A DNA stretch of 64,000 nt from Runella limosa DSM 17973 (GTDB taxonomy: Bacteria; Bacteroidota; Bacteroidia; Cytophagales; Spirosomataceae): positions 1-64,000 of the forward strand of contig NZ_AXVJ01000061.1 in assembly GCF_000482465.1 (NCBI RefSeq), given 5' to 3'. The position numbers and the translations under genes are program-made. Below the pieces are notes generated by a model. It saw only the letters and a list, made by a program, of their open reading frames with translations. It made no database searches and was not told where the DNA came from. Below are positions 17,607 to 25,976 of the stretch, piece by piece. The stretch's first letter is position 1. Every line of letters begins with the position of its first letter.

Positions 17607-18023
17607 ATGAAAAAAGACATTGATTTTACGCCAGTTGAAGGGGTTGTGGTGACTATTGCCCGCCGTATCAACGAACTGACCGAAGCCGAGTGGGGCGTTT
17701 ATTTGATTAATCAGAATGAAACTACCATCACCAACGTTTTTGTAACTTCCAGAGGGTATTCGGGCGACGATGCCAAATCGAAAGCAGATCAAGAACGCAC
17801 TTCTACCTTACGCCACTTTTTTACTGAAATAGAGGCGGGGCAATGGGTGCAAGTCGAAACCATCATGCCCGATGTATTCCACCTCAACAACGAATATTGG
17901 GTGAGTTTTTACGTAGAGAGTAAGATTTTTGACAAGAAATTCATCTTCGTTCCCGACAGTATTGTAGAGGAAAACTTGCAACCGATTCCCGAATTGGGAC
18001 TCGACGGGGTGTTACACGTATAA
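17607..18023 (+). CDS. Conserved small cytoplasmic protein, unknown function
   Basis: A 138-residue protein without signal or membrane segment. It starts MKKDIDFTPVEGVVVTIARR and contains a central WGVYLINQNETTITNVFVTS stretch and a later MPDVFHLNNEYWVSFYVES segment, giving an all-beta appearance. I recall similar proteins being widespread in Cytophagales, but I know no function. The ATG at 17607 is chosen over an in-frame TTG at 17583, since the latter lies inside the -7 box. A strong palindromic terminator follows directly. Confidence 0.75.
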   Translation: MKKDIDFTPVEGVVVTIARRINELTEAEWGVYLINQNETTITNVFVTSRGYSGDDAKSKADQERTSTLRHFFTEIEAGQWVQVETIMPDVFHLNNEYWVSFYVESKIFDKKFIFVPDSIVEENLQPIPELGLDGVLHV

Positions 18024-18056
18024 AACCTTCGGGAAGCTCCAAGCTTCCCGAAGGTT
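18024..18056. terminator. Bidirectional hairpin terminator between convergent genes
   Basis: AACCTTCGGGAAGCT and its perfect inverse AGCTTCCCGAAGGTT flank a 3-base loop, a 15-bp stem. It starts right after the stop of one gene and ends three bases before the stop of the opposing glycosyltransferase gene. T-runs are weak, so it may be a palindromic repeat serving as terminator. Confidence 0.65.
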
Positions 18057-18059
18057 GGC

Positions 18060-19208
18060 TTATTTTCTGCGTATTTTCTCAAATTCCTTGGCCAAGTTTC
18101 CCGCTACGATATTGATGTCGTAAAGCTCCCATACCATTTCTTTGGCGTTTTTGGCTAGTATTTGACAATATTTAGGGGTTTGGAGCATTGTTTCCAATCC
18201 GTAATAAACATCTTCGACGGTCAGTGGAGCTTCGTGGGCGGCATTGTATTTTGAGACGGTTCCATCAAATCCAATGCGGTCAGAAACAAGCGACGGCACC
18301 CCCGCCGTCATGGCTTCGAGGGCTGCAATAGAAAAACCTTCGGAGTAGGAGGGAAGTGTAAAAATATCGGCATCGGCCAAAGCTGCTTTTTTGGTTTCTC
18401 CCGTCAACATACCCACCATAATCATTTTATCTTGCAGTTGATGTTCGGCAATAAACCGCTCCGTTTCGGCTTGGTAGCCGTCGTCGGGGCCTGCCAAAAT
18501 TAGCAAGGCATCATTATGCTTTTCGGTATATTTTTTAAACGCAGGTAGTAACAAATCCAAGCCTTTTTTGATGTTCAAGCGTCCCATAAACAAAACCAGT
18601 TTTTTATCGGCTGGTAAGTTAAATTGGCTTCGGAACGTTCCCTTTGGGGGCAATTGTGCCAATTCATCCAACTGCATACCGTTGGGGATAATGGCAACGT
18701 TGGGATGCTGAAAACCTAAAAACTGGTGCAGGTCGTTGAGTTCGTCGTGGTTATTGATTTGAATCAATTGCGCTTTTTTCAAAAAACGTTTTTGGAACAA
18801 AATTCCAAACAACTTCTTTTTCCAATAACCGTGATTTATCGCCCATTTGTCAAGCAAGCCGTGAATGGTAATGGCCTTTGGGGTATTATTTTTAAACAAA
18901 AACGGCGCGACACTTCCAAAATGCCAAATGCCGTGGCAATGAACCACGTCGTATTCGTGAATGTGTTGGCGGAGGTAATCCCAAGCTTCAAGGGAAAATT
19001 CGGGGAAAAAGCGGCTTATGGGTGCGGTGCGCTTGCAGACAATGACGCGGGCACCTTCGGGGGCAGGATACACCTTGTCGCCTGGGGTAATCGGACTCAA
19101 AATATCCACCTCGTGCCCAAGTTTGAGAACAACGGTTGTATGGTCGTAAATGATTCGGGCAGGGCCACCAATCGCCCAGGTATAAGCGCAAATATTCAAG
19201 ATTCTCAT
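18060..19208 (-). CDS. GT4-family glycosyltransferase
   Basis: A 382-residue cytosolic, peripheral enzyme that transfers a sugar from a nucleotide donor, with retention, to a glycan or lipid acceptor. The N-terminal acceptor domain starts MRILNICAYTWAIGGPARII with the Gly-rich loop near the start. The C-terminal Glyco_transf_4-type domain has FMGRLNIKKGLDLLLPAF and PSYSEGFSIAALEAMTAGVP, the E-x7-E donor-site motif. I start it at the ATG at 19208, since the extension to 19337 crosses the divergent promoter. No other polysaccharide genes are nearby, so the product is unknown. Confidence 0.9.
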   Translation of the reverse strand: MRILNICAYTWAIGGPARIIYDHTTVVLKLGHEVDILSPITPGDKVYPAPEGARVIVCKRTAPISRFFPEFSLEAWDYLRQHIHEYDVVHCHGIWHFGSVAPFLFKNNTPKAITIHGLLDKWAINHGYWKKKLFGILFQKRFLKKAQLIQINNHDELNDLHQFLGFQHPNVAIIPNGMQLDELAQLPPKGTFRSQFNLPADKKLVLFMGRLNIKKGLDLLLPAFKKYTEKHNDALLILAGPDDGYQAETERFIAEHQLQDKMIMVGMLTGETKKAALADADIFTLPSYSEGFSIAALEAMTAGVPSLVSDRIGFDGTVSKYNAAHEAPLTVEDVYYGLETMLQTPKYCQILAKNAKEMVWELYDINIVAGNLAKEFEKIRRK

Positions 19209-19213
19209 GGGGA

Positions 19214-19221
19214 CAAAGATA
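19214..19221 (-). promoter_or_regulatory. -7 promoter box for the glycosyltransferase
   Basis: The minus strand reads TATCTTTG (TAnnTTTG) six bases upstream of the ATG at 19208, implying a very short leader. No good -33 element was found. Confidence 0.45.
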
Positions 19222-19296
19222 CAAACGAATCGCGGAGTTTTTTGGCACGCTCTTTGTGAAGGATTTTTATATACCAGATTAAGACCCATTATTTTG

Positions 19297-20061
19297 ATGA
19301 AAAAGTTACTTCTAGTATTAGGGTGTGTATTGAGCATTGCTACTCAAGCCCAAGATTTAATGCTGTACGGAATTTCGCCCAGTTATTCTCAGGCAGGGAA
19401 ATTCACCAAAAAGCTAGGGTACAATGTAAACGCGTCTTCGGTGATGAATGCTTTTAGCCAAACAGTCGATGGGAAACGTTTTCCGAGTGGGCATACGCAC
19501 CTTGTTTTACATGGTTTGGCTACTTACCAGCTTTCAAAACCGCTCACAATTGCCGCAGGGTATGCGTATGGGCGACATAATATTTTTGGACTCCGTGAAA
19601 ACGAACATCGTCTGGTAGCGCAAGCAACGTATCAACACAAACTTGGGAACTTTATCATTACCCACCGTGGTCGCTACGAGTGGCGTCAACCGACTAACTT
19701 ACAGACCCGTATCACTTCTCAGGCATCCATTGGTCGTTATCAAGTTTGGGCAACTTTGCCTTTATATGATACCAAAAAAGAAAAACAAGGGTTTTTCGTG
19801 TCGGCCTCCAATGAAGCATTTTTATACTTCAAAGGAGCAACAAATGGTCCAGTGAGCTCGCGCAACGGGTCCTTAATTTCGGAAAACTGGATGCACCTTG
19901 CGGGAGGATATAATTTTGGGCTTACTCGGGCCGAATTGGGATATTGTTTTCAAGCTTTGGTACGTAATAAAGCCCAAGACTATCGTTTCTTTAATCTGCT
20001 TCAACTTAATATTTATCACACAATAAATTGGAACGATATTCAATATTGGTGGTATTTGTGA
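19297..20061 (+). CDS. DUF2490-like outer-membrane protein
   Basis: A 254-residue protein with a signal peptide (MKKLLLVLGCVLSIATQAQ) followed by alternating amphipathic strands. Examples are HLVLHGLATYQLSKPLTIAAG, then RLVAQATYQHKLGNFIITHR and GYNFGLTRAELGYCFQAL. It ends in aromatic residues (IQYWWYL), as expected of a small outer-membrane barrel. The pattern resembles the DUF2490 family, whose function is unknown. The ATG at 19297 fits the signal peptide; the frame extends upstream to 19207 over the divergent promoter and is rejected. Confidence 0.75.
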   Translation: MKKLLLVLGCVLSIATQAQDLMLYGISPSYSQAGKFTKKLGYNVNASSVMNAFSQTVDGKRFPSGHTHLVLHGLATYQLSKPLTIAAGYAYGRHNIFGLRENEHRLVAQATYQHKLGNFIITHRGRYEWRQPTNLQTRITSQASIGRYQVWATLPLYDTKKEKQGFFVSASNEAFLYFKGATNGPVSSRNGSLISENWMHLAGGYNFGLTRAELGYCFQALVRNKAQDYRFFNLLQLNIYHTINWNDIQYWWYL

Positions 20062-20115
20062 GAAGTTAGGCACGAAAATTGTTTTTAACTTTACATAGTA
20101 TTTTAAAGTTTTCAA

Positions 20116-20123
20116 TACCTTTG
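20116..20123 (+). promoter_or_regulatory. -7 promoter box (TACCTTTG) of the first small-paralogue gene
   Basis: TACCTTTG at 20116-20123 lies 20 bases upstream of the TTG start at 20144. A transcript starting about 7 bases downstream would leave only this TTG near its 5' end, which supports the non-ATG start. Confidence 0.6.
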
Positions 20124-20143
20124 AGGCAAAATTTCATTATTCC

Positions 20144-20698
20144 TTGAAAAAATTAACTGCAATCGGACTACTACTGCTACTGCTCTACAATATGTTTGGG
20201 CTGACAGTTACCGTGTTGCTTTTTGACAAGGATTTTAGTACAGCTTCGCCGACCGTCGCAAACGACGAGTGGCAGACCCTCAAAATGCACTTACCTACAC
20301 TTCCTTATAATAGTACGTGGAAAAATACCGAAGGGCAAGAAGGGCTAATCAGACACGGGGATGAGTTTTATAACGTGACCGAACAGCGCCACGAAAACGA
20401 TACTTTGTATGTAACCATGAAAACCAACCAAACAGCGCGCGATCGCTTTTTTGAGTTGGCCGATCAAATTCAAGAGATGACCGACCAAGAGGCCCAGTTG
20501 CCCGATAGCCCCATGGGGAAAGCGGTAAAGCTCTTGTCCGATTTGTTGAAAAATTATCTCCCCACTTCTATCACTATCATGGAATGGCCTACTGCTCAAG
20601 CGACCGAATCGTTGAGTCAGGAAAACTACGCCACTCCTTCGCATTCATTACTTCAAGTGATTCTATCGCTTCATTGTCCGCCTCCAGAGCAAGTTTAA
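20144..20698 (+). CDS. Small membrane-anchored protein, paralogue A of a PPP-tailed family, TTG start
   Basis: A 184-residue protein of no family I recognise. Paralogues lie at 25271 and 44549. The N-terminus is a single hydrophobic segment (KKLTAIGLLLLLLYNMFG) that should anchor it in the membrane. The exported domain carries GDEFYNVTEQ-x4-NDTLYV-x2-K-x-N-x2-ARDRFFELAD, shared by all three copies, then a linker and a conserved C-terminal PPP tail (CPPPEQV). No ATG occurs before codon 17, and that would remove most of the anchor, so the TTG at 20144 is the best start. It begins the haloperoxidase region and precedes outer-membrane protein genes. Confidence 0.75.
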   Translation: MKKLTAIGLLLLLLYNMFGLTVTVLLFDKDFSTASPTVANDEWQTLKMHLPTLPYNSTWKNTEGQEGLIRHGDEFYNVTEQRHENDTLYVTMKTNQTARDRFFELADQIQEMTDQEAQLPDSPMGKAVKLLSDLLKNYLPTSITIMEWPTAQATESLSQENYATPSHSLLQVILSLHCPPPEQV

Positions 20699-20791
20699 TG
20701 AAATGTATGAGTGACCTGCCCCAAGGGTAGTTCATTCAAATAGGCTATTTGTCGCCTATTGACAACCATTTTTCATTAAGCCAAGCTCACT

Positions 20792-21025
20792 ATGAAAATT
20801 CTTATAGGAGTACTTTTATTGTCGGTTACGGCGCTTATGACGTGTAGCGATACGCAAGCAGCCAGAAAGTGGACAAGTAAAAGCGCAAAATTGTGTACAA
20901 CTGTGGGAGAAATTCCCAAACCAGCACTTTCAGGAATCAATGGAACATCTGTCAAGGATATTCCACCCGTAGGCTGTGCCTTGCCAATGGCGCAGTTGGA
21001 GGAAGTTGTACACCAAGCTCCCTAA
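20792..21025 (+). CDS. Small exported protein or lipoprotein, unknown function
   Basis: A 77-residue frame with a convincing signal sequence (MKILIGVLLLSVTALMTC). The Cys after ALMT could be a lipobox, which would leave a 60-residue mature peptide with two more cysteines (KLCTTVGE and PPVGCALP). I recognise no family. The two following genes share its direction, and it starts 93 bases after paralogue A. It is short, so coding status is likely but not certain. Confidence 0.5.
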   Translation: MKILIGVLLLSVTALMTCSDTQAARKWTSKSAKLCTTVGEIPKPALSGINGTSVKDIPPVGCALPMAQLEEVVHQAP

Positions 21026-21115
21026 GAAACGTATCGTATGTGATGATTTTGGTTGAAAACAAACTATGTTCAACAACCCCTTCCAACCATGGAAGTTTAA
21101 AATTATCATGCCTAA

Positions 21116-22216
21116 ATGAAACGAATTCTATACTCTCTAATCGGTTTATTTTTAGCCAATGAAGGCTTTTCGCAGGGCTGTGTAGCTGTGCGTCACATGA
21201 GTTGTACTGCGGCCAATACCGCGTCTTCTGAGTTTTTTCAGCAAAAGAATGGACAATGGCAGGTAAGCATGGGCTACCGCTATTTTCGGTCATTCCGCCA
21301 CTATAAAGGCGATGCCGAACAGCACGAACGTTTGGAGCAAAATACCGAAGTTATCAACCTCTCTCATGCCCTAGATTTGGGGATTAGCTACCAGCCAAGT
21401 GCGCGTTTGTCGTTTGGTATCAATTTGCCTATCCAATACAACGACCGCTCGTCGCTTTATGAACACTATGGCAATGCGGTTTCGGCTAACCCTGACCAGA
21501 AGCGTTTTCATACATATTCGCAAGGTATCGGTGATATGCGCCTGACAGCGAGTTATTGGATGCTCAATCCGTATAAGTTACCTAAGTTTAATTTTGCCTT
21601 GGGCGCAGGCCTTAAACTTCCTACTGGAAATCCAGGCGTAACGGGCGATTTTCATAAACTAAACAAAGAAAAACAAGACTACGTTATCAATAAGCCCGTT
21701 GACCAATCGATTCAATTGGGAGACGGAGGAGTTGGATTTAGCCTCGAACTACAAGGCTACGCCCAGCTTACTAAATCGACTACTGCCTATTTTAATGGCT
21801 ATTATTTGTTCAACCCCAAAGAAACTAACAACGTACTCCGTAGCCCAGAAGCAACCACGATTGACTTGGTAACGGGCTATTTTTCGGTCTCTGACCAATT
21901 TGCGGGACGTGCTGGGATAAGCCAATCCATCGGAAAAGGACTTTCGGTGATGTTGGGAGGACGCGTAGAAGGTGTGCCAGCCATTGATGTCATCGGTGGG
22001 AGCAAAGGATTCCGCCGTCCAGGTTATATTGTGTCGGTAGAGCCAGGTGTTGCTTATATGAAAGGTAAGTTTTCGGCAGCGCTGAATGTTCCTTATGCAC
22101 TTTATCGTAACCGTACCAAAAGTTACTCTGATCGCCTAGACCCGCTCGGCGTACGTCACGGTGATGCTGCCTTTGCAGACTACTCGGTTTCGGTCAATTT
22201 AACACGTTGGTTCTAA
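21116..22216 (+). CDS. Outer-membrane beta-barrel protein, transporter-like
   Basis: A 366-residue protein with a signal peptide (ILYSLIGLFLANEGFSQG) and then cysteines in GCVAVRHMSC. The rest is a succession of amphipathic strands typical of outer-membrane barrels: GQWQVSMGYRYFRSF, SFGINLPIQYNDR, FNFALGAGLKLPTG, ending in the aromatic residue of LTRWF. It resembles the Phenol_MetA_deg-like channel group in overall build, but the match is by eye. It is the first of two barrel genes upstream of the first haloperoxidase-type enzyme, so it may admit or release that enzyme's substrate (inference). Confidence 0.72.
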   Translation: MKRILYSLIGLFLANEGFSQGCVAVRHMSCTAANTASSEFFQQKNGQWQVSMGYRYFRSFRHYKGDAEQHERLEQNTEVINLSHALDLGISYQPSARLSFGINLPIQYNDRSSLYEHYGNAVSANPDQKRFHTYSQGIGDMRLTASYWMLNPYKLPKFNFALGAGLKLPTGNPGVTGDFHKLNKEKQDYVINKPVDQSIQLGDGGVGFSLELQGYAQLTKSTTAYFNGYYLFNPKETNNVLRSPEATTIDLVTGYFSVSDQFAGRAGISQSIGKGLSVMLGGRVEGVPAIDVIGGSKGFRRPGYIVSVEPGVAYMKGKFSAALNVPYALYRNRTKSYSDRLDPLGVRHGDAAFADYSVSVNLTRWF

Positions 22217-22224
22217 GCCATCTT

Positions 22225-22245
22225 ACCCCCAATCGGGGTGTTTTT
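22225..22245 (+). terminator. Weak hairpin with T-run
   Basis: ACCCC and GGGGT arms around a short loop, followed by GTTTTT, 9 bases after the barrel gene stop. It could attenuate transcription into the next gene. The stem is only five base pairs. Confidence 0.35.
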
Positions 22246-22265
22246 ACACCGTAATAATTACAAAA

Positions 22266-23174
22266 ATGAAGAAGATAAATTTACTTAAAACTCTTTTAAC
22301 GGCAGCCTTTATGGGCTCTTTTGGAGGATGGGAGCTGCTTGCCCAGATGCCGTCAGACGCGATTTATATGTCTAAAGGGCAAGTGTGTGTCGCCACCATG
22401 TACACCAATAGTTCGTGGAATGAATATTGGGAAAACACCCTCAAGCGCGAAAACTTTAACATCGGTACGCATACGACCCAAAGTGTGATGGTGATGCCCG
22501 CCATTGGAATTACTAATCGCCTAAATGTACTACTGTCGCTTCCGTATGTTTGGACCAAAACATCGGCGGGGAACTTGATGGGTCAGAAAGGGCTGCAAGA
22601 TTTGTCAGGCTGGCTCAAGTGGAAAGCCGTAGAAGTAAAAGGGTTTTCAATCAATGGTTTGTTGGGTGCTTCTATTCCTGTGAGTAAGTACGTTCCCGAC
22701 TTTTTACCTATGTCGATTGGGCTTCAGTGTAAAACGGTATCAGCTCGTATTTTGCCTAGTTATCAGCACAAATCAGGAGTGTATGTGACGGGGCATTGGA
22801 CGTACTCATGGCGCAGCAATATAAACGTAGATCGTGATGCCTACCAAGCCGACGACCGTGTGTATAATACCAATGAAGTAAGTGTTCCTAATGCCACCGA
22901 CTGGGGTGCGCGCGTAGGGATTTTGAAAAGAAAATGGCAAACGGAAGTATTTGTAGAGAATTTTTCATGCGTAAATGGCGATAACATTCGCCGCAATGAT
23001 ATGCCTTTCCCAACCAACAACATGGAAGCAACGACGGTTGGTTGGTATGGTAAATTTCAGCCTAAAGCGTTGGGAATGAATGCCCGCGTAGGCTATGTAA
23101 CAAGCGGCCTTAACATGGGGCAGAGCACCAGTGTGATGGTGGGAGTGTTGTATTTGTTCAATTTTAAAAAGTAA
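22266..23174 (+). CDS. Outer-membrane beta-barrel protein, second copy type
   Basis: A 302-residue exported protein. The signal peptide (LLKTLLTAAFMGSFGGWELLAQ) is followed by MPSDAIYMSKGQVCVATMY and then repeated barrel-like strands (GITNRLNVLLSLPYVWTK, GFSINGLLGASIPVSKY, ATTVGWYGKFQPKALG), ending SVMVGVLYLFNFKK. I know no function. It starts 49 bases after the previous barrel gene and ends eight bases before a vanadium-haloperoxidase-type gene, so it probably shares a transcript with it. Confidence 0.72.
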   Translation: MKKINLLKTLLTAAFMGSFGGWELLAQMPSDAIYMSKGQVCVATMYTNSSWNEYWENTLKRENFNIGTHTTQSVMVMPAIGITNRLNVLLSLPYVWTKTSAGNLMGQKGLQDLSGWLKWKAVEVKGFSINGLLGASIPVSKYVPDFLPMSIGLQCKTVSARILPSYQHKSGVYVTGHWTYSWRSNINVDRDAYQADDRVYNTNEVSVPNATDWGARVGILKRKWQTEVFVENFSCVNGDNIRRNDMPFPTNNMEATTVGWYGKFQPKALGMNARVGYVTSGLNMGQSTSVMVGVLYLFNFKK

Positions 23175-23182
23175 GGATATCC

Positions 23183-24730
23183 ATGAAAAAGTATGTACCA
23201 TACCTGAAGTATAGCGGCATTACGCTGGCAATTTTAGTGGGTGTGTTTGCCTGTGATAAAACCATCGAAGAGCCACAACGAGTAGGTTATACACCTGCTA
23301 GTGTGGACGAAAAAGCAGGGACTTGGAAGACCTATTCATTGGCTTCTCCAGAAGAAATTAGTGTACCTGCTCCAACAGCAGTGACGTCGTCAGAATACGT
23401 GGCTGAGTTGGCTACCTTGAAGGGTTTAGCCAGCAACTTGAGCCAAGAACAAAAAGAGGCAGTTGTGTACTGGGGAGCTGGGGCAGTGTATCGTTGGAAC
23501 GAAATCGCCCGTGAATTGGCCGCTCGTTACAACATTCCACCTGCTTCCAATGCAGATGGGAAATATCCTGTACCCGATGCTGCTAACCCTTTGGCAGACC
23601 CTAAGTTCCCGTTTGCAAACCCACCATACACAGCCCGTGCGTTGGCGTATTTGTCGGTAGCACAGTTTGATGCCTTGGTGTCGGCTTGGAGTTATAAGTA
23701 CAAGTTCAAGCGTGCAGCACCTTCTAAAGTAGATGCCAGTATTCCAGTAGCGTTACCTGTATCGACTTTGCCAAGCTATCCTTCAGAAGATGCGGTGGTA
23801 GCGGCCGCTTCGGTGACAATATTGAAAGCCATGTTTCCTGGTGAAGTAACTTATTTGGATGAGAAATTAAAAGAACATTTGGCCAGCCGCCAATGGGCAG
23901 GTATGAATGTAACCTCTGATTTGTCGGCAGGAACTACCCTCGGTGGGGCCATTGCGGCCAAAGTGATGGGGCGTGCTAGAACGGATGGTATGGGTGCTGC
24001 CAACAACCAGGCACTGACGGCGGGGATGATAGAAGCCGCTAAGAGCCGTGGTATCAAAGAGCCGTGGGTGAGCCAAGAAGCGCCTTTGCGTCCGCCGATG
24101 TTGCCTAATTATGGTGCAGTGGCTACGTGGAATTTTGACAAAGCAACTTTAGGCCAAATCCGCCCTGTGATTCCTTACGTGGTAGGTTCGGCAGAATGGC
24201 AAAAAGAGCTGGATGAGTTGAAGAGCATCCAAAACAACCAAACGCGCGAACAAGCTCGCATCGCCAACTACTGGGCCGACGGAGCAGGTAGCTACACGCC
24301 TCCAGGACACTGGCACCGTGCTGCTGCCAATGCCGCGCACGAAGCACGATTCAGTGAAGTGAAAATGGCACGGGCGTTGGCCTTGGTCGGAACCGCCGAA
24401 ATGGATGCAGGGATTGCGTGCTGGGAAACCAAGTATTATTACTACACACCTCGTCCTCAGCAGTTTGGATTGAAAACATCGGTAGGTTTGCCTAACTTCC
24501 CTTCTTATACTTCGGGGCACTCTACGTTTTCGGCAGCGGCGGCTACGGTATTGAGTTACATTTTTCCTGACCAAGCTACAAAATTCGACGCACAAGCCAA
24601 GGAGGCTTCAGAGTCGCGTATTTATGGCCTGATTCACTACCGCATAGACTGTGAACTAGGTTTAGTTCATGGACGAAAAATCGGTGAATATGCCATTGCT
24701 CGCGGTAAAGCAGACGGCTCAGGTCTATAA
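23183..24730 (+). CDS. Vanadium-dependent haloperoxidase/PAP2-superfamily lipoprotein (copy 1)
   Basis: A 515-residue predicted lipoprotein (lipobox VGVFAC at the end of the signal). The C-terminal half carries the full PAP2/haloperoxidase anion-binding set: K417-x6-R424-P (KYYYYTPRP), S444-G445-H446 (SYTSGHSTFS) and R479-x5-H485 (SRIYGLIHYRID). In vanadium haloperoxidases these residues bind vanadate and activate H2O2 to oxidise halide; related enzymes instead hydrolyse phosphate esters. The long helical N-terminal region favours the haloperoxidase-like subgroup, but sequence alone cannot decide. It is the longest of four copies here and sits behind two barrel genes. Confidence 0.85.
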   Translation: MKKYVPYLKYSGITLAILVGVFACDKTIEEPQRVGYTPASVDEKAGTWKTYSLASPEEISVPAPTAVTSSEYVAELATLKGLASNLSQEQKEAVVYWGAGAVYRWNEIARELAARYNIPPASNADGKYPVPDAANPLADPKFPFANPPYTARALAYLSVAQFDALVSAWSYKYKFKRAAPSKVDASIPVALPVSTLPSYPSEDAVVAAASVTILKAMFPGEVTYLDEKLKEHLASRQWAGMNVTSDLSAGTTLGGAIAAKVMGRARTDGMGAANNQALTAGMIEAAKSRGIKEPWVSQEAPLRPPMLPNYGAVATWNFDKATLGQIRPVIPYVVGSAEWQKELDELKSIQNNQTREQARIANYWADGAGSYTPPGHWHRAAANAAHEARFSEVKMARALALVGTAEMDAGIACWETKYYYYTPRPQQFGLKTSVGLPNFPSYTSGHSTFSAAAATVLSYIFPDQATKFDAQAKEASESRIYGLIHYRIDCELGLVHGRKIGEYAIARGKADGSGL

Positions 24731-24754
24731 AAACATTGACATCTTTACGCAATA

Positions 24755-24790
24755 TCCACCTATGAGGTTTTACTAGACCTTGTAGGTGGA
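24755..24790. repeat. Palindromic repeat after haloperoxidase copy 1
   Basis: TCCACCTATGAGGT pairs with ACCTTGTAGGTGGA with only two mismatches around an 8-base loop. It overlaps a GTG at 24786 that could otherwise be taken as the next gene's start, and so favours the ATG at 24804. Confidence 0.6.
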
Positions 24791-24803
24791 AAATAAAAAA
24801 ACA

Positions 24804-25247
24804 ATGAAACTACTTATTACTTTATTCTTGGCAGTGGCTAGTTATACCATGGTAGCTGCCCAAACCACACCGTCTGAAATAGCACAGCAAGTAACCAACT
24901 GGCACAATGGGTTAGTAAAAGGAGACCTAGAGGGAGTATCTGCCATGTATGCCAGCGACGCTGTGTTTTTTCCAACCTTTATTAATAGTGCCAACACACC
25001 AGAAACCCGTAAGGCTTTTTTGACAACCTTGATTGCCAAGAAACCCGTAGCAACGCTTAACAACGACCAGCGAGTACGTATCTTTGGTGATATAGCGACT
25101 TGCTCAGGTTCGTGGGTGTTTGACGTAAATGCCGCCGATGGCAGCCGTGAAAAAAAGCCCGTTCGTTATTTGTTTGTATATGAAAAAAGAGGAGGGAAAT
25201 GGTTGATTATTGAACAACACGTATCGGCCTTTCCTGAAAAAAAATAA
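24804..25247 (+). CDS. SnoaL/NTF2-like exported protein
   Basis: A 147-residue exported protein with a signal peptide (MKLLITLFLAVASYTMVAAQ) and a single cone-shaped alpha+beta domain of the NTF2/SnoaL type. Pattern: WHNGLVKGDLEGVSAMYASD, later DVNAADGSREKKPVRYLFVY and WLIIEQHVSAFP, as in the SgcJ/EcaC-like group. These folds serve as small-molecule binding or isomerase domains; the substrate is unknown. The start at 24804 is preferred over a GTG at 24786, which lies within a palindrome. It sits between haloperoxidase copy 1 and small-paralogue B. Confidence 0.8.
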   Translation: MKLLITLFLAVASYTMVAAQTTPSEIAQQVTNWHNGLVKGDLEGVSAMYASDAVFFPTFINSANTPETRKAFLTTLIAKKPVATLNNDQRVRIFGDIATCSGSWVFDVNAADGSREKKPVRYLFVYEKRGGKWLIIEQHVSAFPEKK

Positions 25248-25270
25248 CTCAATAAAGTTCCCCTAACAAA

Positions 25271-25822
25271 GTGAAAAGGTTTGTCTCCATACTACTTTTT
25301 GCGCTGTTGCTCTACAACATGGTAGGCTACTCGGTAGTCTATTGGTTGGGGGGCAATGTCGCGTTTGAAGTATCCAAAGACGAACCTCTTTCTACCTTAA
25401 AAGAAGGTGACTTTGTAACGGTAAAAGTACCCGTTTCGCTTCCCTACCAAACCGACTGGACAGCTCCTGAGCCTGTTCAAGGAACGATTCAGGCGGGAGA
25501 TGAATTTTACGAAATGGTAGAGCAAATCATGCTCAATGATACACTTTTCATCAAATGTAAACCAAACCGTGACGCCCGCGCTAATTTTGAAGCGCTGTCT
25601 GATCACATTGACCAACACATTAAAAACCAAGCTACTGAACATCCAAAGCCGTCAAAGTCTTGGGCAGGACAGTGGTTAAAAGAATACGTTTCGTTTCAAC
25701 GTTTACACGTATTTTACGTAGTAGAATGGCTGACCGACTCCTCACCGTTAGAAAACAACACTTCTTCTCTAATGACCCGCGCCCTGCGGGTGATTGTGCC
25801 GCCTCCTAAAGCTCTTTTTTAA
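25271..25822 (+). CDS. Small membrane-anchored protein, paralogue B, GTG start
   Basis: A 183-residue relative of the proteins at 20144 and 44549. The anchor reads KRFVSILLFALLLYNMVGYS. The shared core appears as GDEFYEMVEQ-x4-NDTLFI-x2-KPNRDARANFEALSD, and the C-terminus ends VPPPKALF. The start codon is GTG at 25271, 23 bases after the SnoaL-like gene; the next in-frame ATG lies after most of the membrane segment. It is followed at 25977 by the first CMD-type gene. Function unknown. Confidence 0.78.
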   Translation: MKRFVSILLFALLLYNMVGYSVVYWLGGNVAFEVSKDEPLSTLKEGDFVTVKVPVSLPYQTDWTAPEPVQGTIQAGDEFYEMVEQIMLNDTLFIKCKPNRDARANFEALSDHIDQHIKNQATEHPKPSKSWAGQWLKEYVSFQRLHVFYVVEWLTDSSPLENNTSSLMTRALRVIVPPPKALF

Positions 25823-25976
25823 GGTGAATGCTCCGTCTCGCGGTAGCTATTTATTGACAAAAGATTTGTTTCAATAGCATGACTTCTTTCAGAGGTGAAA
25901 GAATACAGGTATGCTTTGTGACAACTCATTTCCTTAAAAATTTGAGAAAAATAAAAACAGATATTTTCTGGTTGTT

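Noticed and set aside
18726-19259. 177-residue plus-strand open frame
   Set aside because: Antisense shadow of the GT4 glycosyltransferase.
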